Source of the DNA: Maniola hyperantus
Lineage: Eukaryota; Arthropoda; Insecta; Lepidoptera; Nymphalidae
Direction of reading: 5' to 3'
Length of the DNA stretch: 64,000 nucleotides
NCBI RefSeq assembly: GCF_902806685.2
Contig: NC_048543.1
Coordinates: 5,188,106-5,252,105 of the forward strand
Within the stretch, counting starts at the first letter, position 1. Each line of letters opens with the position of its first letter. Below, in pieces: positions 54,318 to 64,000 of this stretch. Position numbers and translations under genes: made by a program. The notes beneath the pieces were generated by a model. The model was not told the DNA's origin. It searched no databases and saw only the letters and a list, made by a program, of their open reading frames with translations.

Positions 54318-54485
54318 AAAAGTCCCGCAAATTGCTAATGCGCGTGGCCGCCATTTTAGTGCCATCAGCACTAGACTGTAGTTTCGACCTGACGGTATAT
54401 TTTTATTTTGGCTGATATCAAAATGACGTCATTTTGATGTTAATGAGACATAGTTCCAGCGCAATAGCAATTTGCGGGACTTATA
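54318..54485. mobile_element. CCCGCAAATTGCTA MITE, third copy
   Basis: Ends 'aagtcccgcaaattgctaat' and 'agcaatttgcgggactt' are near-perfect inverted repeats. The centre 'caaaatgacgtcattttgat' is palindromic. Confidence 0.75.
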
Positions 54486-54572
54486 CCTCCTACGTTGTAG
54501 ATTTCTTTCTTGAAAAAATATTTCTTTCATGAACGTGTCTACAAACATAACCTTTGATTGGTTATGGACTAA

Positions 54573-54932
54573 GAGCCAGCACGTGCCAGTCCTTCGTTAT
54601 TTTATAAAATCTGAAAGTTTCTCTGCGTATTGTCCCCAACACTTGGAGGAACGTTTGTTTGGATCATGGTGGCTTTGTGAGATAACAGGTAATAAAGGTG
54701 TAAAAAATCTTACGTCAAAGTATAAAGTCTAATTTTTTATATTATTATCTTCAGAATAGTAGTAGAAATTACGGTATGCATTGCTAGACACAGTATCATG
54801 GCAACCCCCTTCCAGACACCCAGTTTATATCCCAAAGCCACCATGATCCAAACAAACGTTCCTCCCAGTGTTAGGGACAATACGTAGAGTCAACAAGAGA
54901 GAAAATAACGAAGGTCTGGCACGCGCCGGCTC
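54573..54932. mobile_element. 360-bp foldback element with ~100-bp inverted arms
   Basis: The left arm starts GAGCCAGCACGTGCCAG and runs through 'ccttcgttattttataaaat', 'gcgtattgtccccaacactt', 'ggaggaacgtttgtttggat' and 'catggtggc'. The right arm returns the same blocks in reverse and ends CTGGCACGCGCCGGCTC. This is the complete form of the element at 49170-49500. Confidence 0.8.
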
Positions 54933-55189
54933 TCTCTCTATTAAGATGACAAATGAGAATCAAACTACGTTTTTATGGAAAGCGCTGGGGAGCGCGCTAG
55001 GAAACTTCTTTTAGTTGTCACAGAGTACTTTGTAAACTGTTTTAGCGTAGGTAATCAAATCCAGCGTCTGGGCATCATTACAACATGCAAGTAGCAGCTC
55101 TAGACCGTTTATTAGAATTAGAATTTATTAGATTTAGAACATGTATGTATAGATAGATCGATATATTCTGAGATAGTCGTCCTATTGAT

Positions 55190-56585
55190 ATCATCATCAT
55201 CATTATCGACTCATCGGCGCCTCAATACTGAGGACGGGTCTCTCAGAATGATATGGGTTTTCCAATAGTCCACCACGCTGGCTAAGTTGACAAACTTCCC
55301 TCACCTTTGAGAACATTATGGAAAACTGTTAAGCATGCATGCAATGTTTTCCGTTATATTTGATGGCTTTAAACGCACATACCTTCCTAACTCCGAACAG
55401 TTAGAGGTGCGTGTCTGGTAGCGAACCTCCGAACTCCCGAATAGGAGGCGGACGTTTTAACCACAAAGCTAAGATATAAAATATTAAATAATAATAACTA
55501 TACAGTACTTGCTAAATTTACAAAAAAAAACTTACATGAATAATTATTTTTTAAGCACATTCATTCACAATATTTAAAAAAAAATAACATCACGGTAAAT
55601 CACGGAAACGTTCGTCAAAATGTATTTGATCACAGTGTAGTTATTACTGCGATCGAATTATAATTATTATGTATGCTAAATTGAAAAAATGCATTTCAGT
55701 CACGTTTCATGCAGTACGTGTCACGTTTGGTATCTAGGTATACTATGTACATCAGATTGTATTTATATTATCACGTATTTTATATGTTTAACATATTATG
55801 AGCATTTATTAAAAGGCTGATGCAAATTGTTACTCCACAAAAATCGTAGGTAAGTATATCTTGAATGTATCTAGGAGTTGCTGAAACACTATGCTGATGA
55901 AGTAACATCTATTGTGTAAAAAAATAAGACCTACCTACCAGCCAAATTTCATGATTCTAGGTCAACGGGAAGTAGTACCCTGTAGGTTTCTTGACCGACA
56001 GACGGACAGACAGACAGACAGACAAACAGACAAGAAAGTGATCCTATAAGGGTTCCGTTTTTCCTTTTGAGGTGCGGAACCCTAATTAGTAGCCCTTAGA
56101 GCAAGTACAAATAAATATCTAACCTAACTATCTCACCCTAACTTATAGAAGACTAAATGATGCCCGTGACATCGTTCGCGTAGATTTAGGTATTTAAATA
56201 TACCGTGAGAACTATTTGAATTTCCGTCCGTCCGTCTGGGAGTTGCAAGCTATCTCCTGTACCAATTAATAGATAATGCGCGTGATAATAATATTAGTGT
56301 TATTAGTATTTTTTTGATTGATTTCTTGATTGCAATCTCACCTGGTGGTAAGTGATGATGCAATCCAATCCTTCGAGAGACTTCACACATCTTTGTGAAC
56401 ATTATGGGGAACTTTCAAGTATGCAGGTTTCCTAACGTTACTTTTCACAGTTAAAGCAAGTATTATTTAATTGCTTGATTCTGACATAACTCTGAAAAGT
56501 TAGAGGTTCGTGCCCGCGGGATCGAACCTACGACACTCCGAATAGACCAACGACTTTTTAAACTACTAGGCCATCACCGCTTTGT
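55190..56585 (-). mobile_element. Cluster of SINE and other repeat copies
   Basis: 55190-55480 is SINE-B (reverse; starts CATCATCATCATTATCGA, head near 55470). 55915-56095 is a reverse 'gggttccgtttttccttttg' repeat. 56150-56250 is a Helitron-like end. 56318-56372 is a SINE-A fragment directly followed by a SINE-B piece (56375-56585). Between them (55480-55915) nothing is recognised. Confidence 0.6.
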
Positions 56586-57548
56586 GTGATATGAATACAT
56601 TTCCTTTTGAATTCAGAAACGATAAAATACATTATATTAATTGTCGTTACGTTTGAACATAGTTAGGTAAGGTAGGTACCAAAAATGAAAATAGCTATGG
56701 AAAATAGTAGGTATCGAACATACCTATCATAAATCAAATTAAACAATAACCGATTGGTTGAATAGCTCCGTATTCTCTACCATATCAAGGTAGGTATTCC
56801 GTAATTGTTGTTATTTATTATCGAACAACAATATAATCAAATAACAGTAGAGCAACGGAGTTTGGGGTAGGAGGTGCCTACTGCCTACGTAAGACACTAA
56901 ATTAATCCTGACTTATTAAATCTTTAGTCAGGATATTTTTGTCCACTGCAGATGTCTTCCATTTAATTTTATAAATAGGTAGGAGACTAGAGTGGCACTT
57001 TTTGGAAATTGGCGATAGAAAGATATTTTATTCTAAAGAGATTTTTTTTTCTTTCTAGTAGAACCATTTTCACGGACTTATTCAATCAGGTACCTCGTAC
57101 TATTCTAGGATTTTGAATCAAGATATACCTACACGATATTCGAGGACCCTGAAACTAAACATTTAAACAATAAATAATAAATAAACATTCGGTTTTCTGG
57201 AGAGGAAAAAAGTACCATTCAAGGAGATTGTACAATTTTTTTCCGACCTTTCACTTTTAGTTTATGAGTTTGTATGTAGGGGTAATCTCCGGAACCAATG
57301 ATACGATTGTTAAAATTCTTTCGCTGATAGAGCTATGTTATCTGTACCCCTGACTATATCACGTGGACGAAGTCGCAGGCAAAAGTTAGTTTTCTCTCCA
57401 CTTTCTATAATTTTATATTTAGTTGTAAGAGACACAGGCAGACACTAAGTTGATTCCATAAGGAACCTAAAGAAAATTATAAAGTGACTTTTCCTCGATA
57501 GGTTTAGGTTAGGTACCTAGGTACCTAAAGTATACAAAAAGAGTGACG
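56586..57548. other. Upstream flank of the ionotropic receptor gene
   Basis: No gene or clear promoter element. Decayed Helitron-like words occur near 57255-57390 ('tttatgagtttgtatgtagg', 'ggacgaagtcgcaggcaaaa'). Short 'taggtaggtacc' words are frequent. Confidence 0.4.
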
Positions 57549-60500
57549 ATGAAGTCTGAAAGTTATTTTTTGGCCTGTATATTGTTGTGTGCCAATAGAA
57601 CGGTTGATGCGAAATGTTCCACGGCCTTTGTGACATCTTTGGGATTCGTTGTCGAGTACGCAGTGTGGCGCGGCTGGCCTCAGGTCATAATTCAAACACC
57701 ACATAATGACGCAGGTAAATATATACCTTCTGCTTGTACGTATATCAGTCTATCATCATCATGATAACCCATCGCCAGCCCACTACTGAGAACAGGTCTC
57801 CTCGCATACTGACAAAGGTTTTAGGCCATAGTCCACCACGCTGACCAAGTGCGAATTGGGCGACTTCACCCACCTTCGAGAACATTATGGAAAATCAGGC
57901 ATGCAGTTTTCCTCACGATGTTTTCCTTGAAAGTGTGTCTGTCTGTTATTTTGTAACAGCTCGGCCACTGAATGAATCTTGATAAATTTGGCATAGAGAT
58001 AGCTTGAATCCGTATAGAAAACTTTTTGTACCGAAAAGTGTAAGATTTCCCACAGGATTTATCAGACGAAGTCGCGAGTACAGGCTAGTAGCTAAATAAA
58101 GTTCTCCCTCATCGAAGGTTCTGTAACTTGGAAAGACACCTACAAATCCCTTTTATTTGGGACCGCAAAACTAAGTTTGTAAAGGTTTACTGCTGATTTC
58201 TTACAAAACTGTGCTATAAATAAGTTCATTCTTTTCCGACTCATTCTTCAGACTTCATTTTATTTTTCCTGTAATGTTTACATTTTAAACTTCTATCTAT
58301 CTACTCTAATAAGTTCAGTGCATTAGTAAAAAAGTTTTGATTTAAACGAATGTTTTCTTTGCGTTAAAATTGTAGGATAGGTACTTTTTATCATATTTCT
58401 CACGGGATTTTCAAAAACCTTCGCATATGGTTCAGTATAGTCGTCGCAAAATCTCGCTGCACGCAGGGCAATAAAACTTATTTTGTTGTGAAGCAAACAA
58501 CAAAAGAAGACTTGCCCCGCGGGCAGCGAGTTTTTGCTACAAGTATAGTAATTATCATACTTTACAGAATGTTATTGGGCAACATTAAGCATGGTGAAGT
58601 GTCTAAGCGTAAACGGAATAGCTTCAGCAGTAAACGTCAAAGAGAAAGCTGGTACAAGTTCGTCCTTAGGGATTGTAATCCTCGCGCCAATACTTCGAGG
58701 AATTGCTATGAAAAGTTTTACTTCTGTAATCAACCAGGTAACATTATTATTGTAGGCCACACGTCTATACCTACTCTATTACCAAGTCTAAGCATGGCCG
58801 TAGTAGGGCTTTGGGGGTTCAAACCTAGACGAAGTTATAATGGTTCCTAGTTTTACTATTAAACCATAAAAAAGGATGTACTAACTGATTAAGTTATCAG
58901 CGTAAGCTAAAACCTCCAGGTCTATAGGTACCTATACTTAAGATTTTGCTTGTATATAGGTTTTCTGATAACAGAGCCTCCTAAGAAAGGATTTTCAGAC
59001 ATTACATCCGAAAGAAGCCAAGTAATATACAATACTCCATACTCAATTACTATACAAGCATATGGCCGTAGTTAGGGGAAATTTTGAGGGTTCAAACCTG
59101 AATAAAATAACAAGGGTTCCCCCACGGGTTTCCCGCCTTACTATGGATGAAACCATACCTAAAAAGGATATACCTACCTACTAACTGATTATGATATCAA
59201 CGGAAGCTAAAACATCGATCCAAAGGTCTATCTATACAGGATATAACCAGAACGCTAGCAAAAAGTAAGCGTTATTGTTATACTACCTCACAATCAATGT
59301 TATAAAACATAATCCAATACCAATTACCTTTTTCCTCATTTTGTAGTTTTATTGATTGAGTATTTTTCAACCCCGCAATGCATAGCGTGCAAAACTTGGG
59401 CCAATGCCCCGCCTACGACGCGGCATTGACTCCGAGTGACCTACTTCGGGAACGTTCGTTGACCTCTAGCGTGAGTGCGTGTTTTATTATTTTGCAATAT
59501 ATCGTGAAATTTTACAAAATATAGGATTTTTGCTATTTTTCGTGTTTTTTTCCGCGTTTTATATCACTGATCATCAGTACTATCACCTGTCTTCGTTTTT
59601 GTCAGCGTTCTGGTTACACCCTGTATACTTAAAATTTTGCTTGTAGGTTTTCGTGTTTCGCAGGACGCGAGAATGGCGGCGATAGTCTCGCCGTTTGACA
59701 AATTTTGATACATAGAGTTTGTATCTAATTTTGTGACACGGTGAGACAGACTATCGCCGCGATTTTCCCATGCGTGGAAATGGCGCATAAGAAAAGATTT
59801 TCAGAAATTCTACTCGAGAGAAGCCAGGGTGGACCAGCTAGCTTCAAAAAATTATAGATTCGGTACGCTCGCGCTCATGTTTGCTGCTAACTTTTTTTTA
59901 CTTACCTAGATAAATTCGAATTAAGAGGCATTTTACTGATCTAAAATTTCGCCAAAATCGGGCCAATTTTTTTTCTTACTCAAGAAGGTTTGTTAAAATT
60001 ATGACCTGATAATTTTAACTTTCATTAATTTCATTTATTATTAAGTTGAGTAGCTATAAATGTTTGAAAGCCGTCTGTCGGTATGGGCTCTTTCGCGGGT
60101 CGGCAAAAGATGAGTTAAAGAGTAGGTATGGTTTATGCTAGTGTCACTTACTTTTATTTTCCCTTATTTTATGGAACTCAACGGTATTCTGAAAATCCTC
60201 AATCCACACTAAAAACGTCTACATTAAATGTGAATATACCCATTATATTTTTATCGATATTTATAAGCTAAATCTATACGCGTTGTGAATTTTAATCCTT
60301 TTGTTGTAGTTAAACCAATGGGGAATGAACACACCATCTTATGACTGGTTGGTTATGGCCAGATCAGTGGAAGATTTTAAAATAATAAGTAACATTTTAA
60401 ATGCAACTGCCCTGCGCTTTGATCAGAATATTGTCTTGGGTGTTACTGATGAGCAACGTACGAGGAATTTTGGTCCTTGTAACCACAACTTTATTTACTA

Positions 60501-63500
60501 CAAAGATATTGGAACGTGGAAAAAGTATTATAGCAGTCAGATTAACTCTTCACAAGTTGACAATATTTTTTTCAATTCAGATTCAGACGATGAAAATGCC
60601 TTTTACAATAGGAAAACGGAATCTGAGAGAAATTATTACCGTACGTCACAAAGATTCAAAAACATTTCAAGGTATCGAAATTACCAGGTTCTTGAAAAAA
60701 CTTGGCCGTTGTTACGATCGGGAATTCTAAATTACAATTTTTCAAGGACTTTTGAAGTTATTAATGCTAGTCGTTTTAATTTGATAAGTATTGTAAGAAA
60801 GTGGAGCAATTCAAGTAACTTCAATAAAACAGTTTTCGACGTCTACCTTGTACAGTGTTTTAAAGTACGCATTAATGCCACGCTTTATGTGAAATATTTA
60901 GGTGAGTAAGTAGTTAGAAAAATATTTTTTTTTGCTAGGATGAGTGGATGCGTAAATGGCTGGGTGGACCTGGTGGATGGGTGATCGGTGCTGTAATTTT
61001 TAAACATAATGTTATGACGTACCTACCTAAAGTAAATTTTTCACTCTTTTTACTCACAAGTATATAATATGAAAACGTTGCATCACACACGATGCTTATT
61101 GAAAATTAAACTCTGCACCTCTACTCGCCTCGAGTAATTAATTATTATCACTACATCATTGTATTGCAAATTCAGCAATCAACAATCAAAAAGTGTATAC
61201 AATAATACCCAATCTGAATATAAATGATTTGACTTTTGACTGTACATAATTTTCATCATTTATTTATTTTGTACCAAAACTTAAAACTAAAACATAAACT
61301 TTGAAAGGACATTCACATTCTTCTAGTAGAAATCTCTTAAAGAGATGAGTTGACCTTACTTATCTCTTTAAGAGATTTCTATTAAAAGCCTAAGTAATAA
61401 TAAAGCTTTAATTCCATACAAAGTTTTTGACATAAAGTTACAGTGAGTAAGTACTTAAAATAATTATGATTAGTAGTTAGTTAATATTATAAAATAAAAT
61501 TAGGGTTAGTATGTTAGTATTACAAATTATTTACATAAGTAGGTCTAATTATATTATAATGTAAAATTTAAGTTTTTGTATGGACCCCCTTCGGGTAAAA
61601 GCCAAGGATTTCCACTTGGCTCTATCTTTAGCTGAGGCTAGCCACCTTCGACCCGCTATCTCCACTATTTCGTCTACCCATCTGGCATATGGCCTGCCTC
61701 TGGCTCTGGTGCCTCTTGGTCCCGACCATCTAACTGATCTTGTGGTCCATCTATCGTCACCGTATCTAGCCACGTGACCTGCCCACCTCCATTTCCTTTG
61801 TAGCGAGAAAGATAAGGCGTCAGTGACTTTTGTTTTCTTGCGAATGTCCACATTCTTCACCCTGTCTTTTAATTTTATGCCTAGGTAACTTCTTTCCATT
61901 TTGCTCTGGGTAGTCTGAATTTTGTTTCTGGTTTTGTGATCAAACGTCCAAGTTTGGCAACCGTAGGTAAGACATGGTAATATTTCTGAATCCATAACTA
62001 TTTTCTTAGCGGGCAACGGGAGCTGCGATTTGAATATTTCTTTATGAGCCCAGTATTTATTCCAGGTGATCGCTATTCTACGCTCTACTTCTTCTATATT
62101 TCTTTCATTGTTAAAAGAGATCTGTTTGCCAAGGTAGGTGTATTTTTCTACAAACTCGAGAGGTATGTTATTTACCAAAATCGGTGATTTGTGGAAATAA
62201 GTCATTACTTTCGTTTTGTCGAGGTTCATTTCTAATCCAACTTCGATACTAGCCTGATGTAGGTTATCTATCATACCATTTAATTGCTGTGTGGTCTCTG
62301 AAAACAGAATGATGTCATCGGCAAACCTGAGGTGACTTAGAAACTTCCCATTAATATTGATGCCATGTTTAGACCATGGTAAGGTTTCCATTATATGTTG
62401 TAAGACGGCTATGAACAGTTTTGGAGAGACCGGGTCCCCTTATCTCACGCCTCTATCTATGTTAATTTTTGTGCCTGTTCTGTCTAACTTGACTCTACTC
62501 GTACTATTGGCATAGATGTTTTTCAAAATGTTTATGAATTTTTCTTTTATATTTTGAGCTTTTAATGCTTTCCAGATGCTATCGTGTGATATTGAATCAA
62601 AAGCCCTAGAATATGAGAACACAAAACTTAGAAACAGCAGAGTAGGTAGGTACTTTTACAATCATAATATCAGATGACTAAGGTTTTATTAAAAAATTGC
62701 CTTAGCGGGAATAAGAACTACGACCGATAAATACTAAAAGAAAAATAAATGACCTCCGATTGCCTTTTCCCGACACTACAAACCTATGACATGGCAAAGG
62801 CGACCTCTTTTATGTATGGGACAAACCAACGATCTTTATGTAGGTACCTACCTACTTAATTATTATATGTATTAATTATTGTTATAATATATTACAGGTG
62901 CATGGAGTACAACGCGATCCATGTCTTTAGTGGATATTCCATACCCAGTAGAAGCACGTAATTTTATGGGCGAGAAGTTTATAATTGGAAGATGCAACTC
63001 TTCTGCAGAAGGGTCGACGGCGCTGGACGACGACGGGCCTTCTGCGCCCGAGTTGCTGGATGACATTCTTCAATTTCTCACTTTGAGACTAAACGCTACG
63101 TAAACAAATAATTTTAATTAATTAATTTAAGTATGGGGCCATGGAGTCTTAGTGCTAAAAAATTTTTACGAGACATTTCACCGCGATTAATAGCCTCATC
63201 TGGTGACAGAAGGGCTGGCTCATTTTTTGCGCAACGGATCAGCCTGGCTGTCCAGCGCGGAAATGCAGCCAGTATTCTTGGCACCATTCCACGCGGTCAT
63301 GATTTATATAGTAATTAGATAAGGCTAGCTTTAAGTTTTATTGTAATAATAAAAAAAAAAAAATTTAAGTATGAATGTTCACACATAGATGAACTGGATG
63401 AATAGCATAAAATAAAGTCGCAATCCGTATTTGTCCGTGTATTCGCTTACATACACATTTTTCTGTGAAGATATTCTCATTACCTACCAGCCAAGAGTTA

Positions 63501-64000
63501 GAAAGTTGTTTCACCCTCTTGCCTTGGAGAGCACGTAAAGCCGTCGTCGGTCCTGCGCCTGATCTTCCGGTCGTTCATCCGGTCGTGTCGGATTGCCATC
63601 CCATCGGACTATTGGAGTAATCGCGGCAACCGACCGAGCTATCTCGGTTGCGGCTCGTTGGGCTGCCCGTGTTTGAAGTGACCGTTGACTCGAGAAGAAG
63701 AAGAATGGGAGTAAGAGAATAGAGAGTGCATCTGTGTTTGTGCTCATACTAGTGCACTCTTATATCTCCCGTGTATGGATACCTAGCTGATTGCTGTAGA
63801 CTGTAGAGATTGGCCACCATGGCCGTAATTTGGTCAGGGGAATGAGGATATTAGCGTTAATTGCTATGTTTTCTATATTCGCTAGGCCTCTCACACGTTA
63901 TTATGCCAAACTTGGGTTCCGCACATACGAAGGCGCTTGGACTGGCCTTCTCGGAGCTTTGATGGATCATTCCGTGGACATGGCGCTAGAGCCCGTTACA
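57549..64000 (+). CDS. Ionotropic receptor (chemosensory, iGluR-related), 5' part
   Basis: Five exons join in frame and run off the window: 57549-57714, 58568-58737, 60310-60901, 62898-63099 and 63886-64000, 415 residues so far. A signal peptide is seen at 1-21 (ends RTVDA). A long, Asn-rich extracellular N-terminal region follows, with many N-x-S/T sites. The S1 half of the ligand-binding domain begins near residue 320: ARNFMGEKFIIGR, LLDDILQFLTLRLNA, then YEGAWTGLLGALMDHSVDMA at 391-410, the W-x-G-x-hG-x-L...D-hA pattern of ionotropic glutamate-type receptors. The ion channel and S2 must lie beyond 64000. IRs are odorant, taste, temperature or humidity receptors in sensory neuron dendrites; the subfamily cannot be named from this part. 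Exon 2 is not in the frame of the longest local ORF. Introns hold a LINE on the opposite strand and a truncated LINE. Confidence 0.8.
57755..57930 (-). mobile_element. SINE family B 3' fragment in IR intron 1
   Basis: Starts CATCATCATGATAACCCATC, then 'actactgagaacaggtctcc' and 'gagaacattatggaaaatca'. The tRNA-like head is missing; a Helitron-like fragment follows (57930-58090). Confidence 0.65.
58790..59825. repeat. Tandem duplication in IR intron 2, second unit disrupted
   Basis: Unit 1 (about 58790-59055) and unit 2 (about 59060-59825) share in order 'atggccgtagt', 'ggttcaaacct', 'aaaaaggat', 'aactgatta', 'agctaaaac', 'ggtcta', 'ttttgcttgta', 'ggattttcaga' or 'agattttcaga', and 'agaagcca'. 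Unit 2 is split by the 387-bp element at 59237-59623 and by about 125 bp at roughly 59655-59785 that has its own inverted repeats ('gcggcgatagtctcgccg', 'agacagactatcgccgcg'). Confidence 0.6.
59237..59623. mobile_element. 387-bp MITE flanked by TATA
   Basis: Ends CAGGATATAACCAGAACGCT and AGCGTTCTGGTTACACCCTG are 20-bp inverted repeats with two mismatches and one indel-like difference. TATA occurs on both sides (59233-59236, 59624-59627). Its position is set by the uninterrupted duplicate at 58790-59055. Confidence 0.75.
61327..61381. repeat. Perfect 20-bp hairpin in IR intron 3
   Basis: TAGAAATCTCTTAAAGAGAT at 61327-61346 and its exact reverse complement at 61362-61381 enclose a 15-base loop; each arm is itself partly palindromic (CTCTTAAAGAG). 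Confidence 0.8.
61549..62640 (-). pseudogene. 5'-truncated non-LTR retrotransposon reverse transcriptase
   Basis: Minus strand, about 360 codons. The frame includes SRAFDSISHDSIW (RT motif A with Asp changed to Ser before RAF), RGVR then a TAA stop at 62440-62442, GDPVSPKLF, the catalytic FADD near 62314-62325, a thumb-like region, and a C-terminus with QRKWRWAGHVARYGDD and GRPYARWVDE. The stop replaces the Gln of the canonical RGVRQGDP motif. No endonuclease part is present, so it was 5'-truncated on insertion. The family is RTE/CR1-like but not resolved. It lies in IR intron 3, antisense to the gene. Confidence 0.85.
62641..62897. other. End of IR intron 3
   Basis: AT-rich intron sequence with no recognisable element, leading to the 'atattacag' acceptor of IR exon 4. 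Confidence 0.5.
63136..63361 (+). mobile_element. Very short LINE insertion with poly(A) and target duplication
   Basis: The insert encodes only the last ~58 residues of a retrotransposon protein (LIASSGDRRAGSFFAQRISL, then AVQRGNAASILGTIP), a stop at 63316-63318, and a poly(A) tract ending 63361. AATTTAAGTATG flanks it on both sides (63124-63135 and 63362-63373), a 12-bp target-site duplication. It lies in IR intron 4. Confidence 0.85.
63480..63852 (+). mobile_element. Probable LINE 3' UTR remnant
   Basis: 'tttcaccctcttgccttgga', 'gagcacgtaaagccgtcg', 'ctagtgcactcttatatctc' and 'gagattggccaccatggccg' match, to my recollection, the widespread 3' untranslated region of a lepidopteran LINE. 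It ends about 30 bases before IR exon 5. Confidence 0.45.

Noticed and set aside
58488..58850. 120-codon open frame in IR intron/exon 2 region
   Set aside because: It does not fit the phases of the flanking IR exons; the overlapping exon 58568-58737 in another frame does.

Overview
The window reads as nuclear DNA of a moth or butterfly (Lepidoptera): intron-split genes with GT/AG junctions, an AT-rich background, and dense short interspersed elements typical of lepidopteran genomes (two tRNA-derived SINE families, Helitron-like elements ending in CTAG, many MITEs, decayed non-LTR retrotransposons). The species cannot be named. There is no operon, CRISPR array, rRNA or convincing functional tRNA.

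Seven protein-coding genes could be assembled exon by exon. (1) 528-1682, minus: a 60-residue secreted Tyr/Ala/Pro-rich cuticle-type peptide with its intron inside the signal peptide. (2) 6042-10928, minus: WBP4/FBP21-like spliceosomal protein, whose start codon appears to be split by an intron. (3) 13136-19751, plus: me31B/DDX6 DEAD-box helicase, complete in seven coding exons. (4) 30426-36821, minus: TRIM9-class E3 ubiquitin ligase, complete in ten coding exons. (5) 39091-40695, plus: an unrecognised 229-residue acidic/basic, probably nuclear protein. (6) 48271-52207, minus: a complete membrane acyl-CoA desaturase. (7) 57549 to the window end, plus: the 5' part of a chemosensory ionotropic receptor (IR), whose second exon lies in a different frame from the longest open frame there.

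The genes have no shared pathway. WBP4 and me31B are divergent, about 1.6-2.2 kb apart; TRIM9 and the unknown gene are also divergent. me31B and TRIM9 both change from AT-ending codons in 5' exons to almost purely GC-ending codons in their 3' exons.

Most of the remainder is a record of transposition. Elements sit inside elements at 9023-9400, 17353-18270, 27764-28185, 37004-38521, 41077-41557, 42045-42420, 46973-47720, 51297-51690 and 58790-59825. Several carry clear target-site duplications: a hAT-like element with 8-bp ACAGCAAA duplications just upstream of TRIM9, a 230-bp element with a 9-bp duplication, and a 5'-truncated LINE with a 12-bp duplication in the IR gene. No new multi-gene system was found. 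The strongest unusual points are the hidden IR exon, the split WBP4 start codon, the shortened first zinc knuckle of the TRIM9 RING, and MITE families that share terminal sequences. All motif and exon statements come from reading the sequence; no database search or alignment was run.
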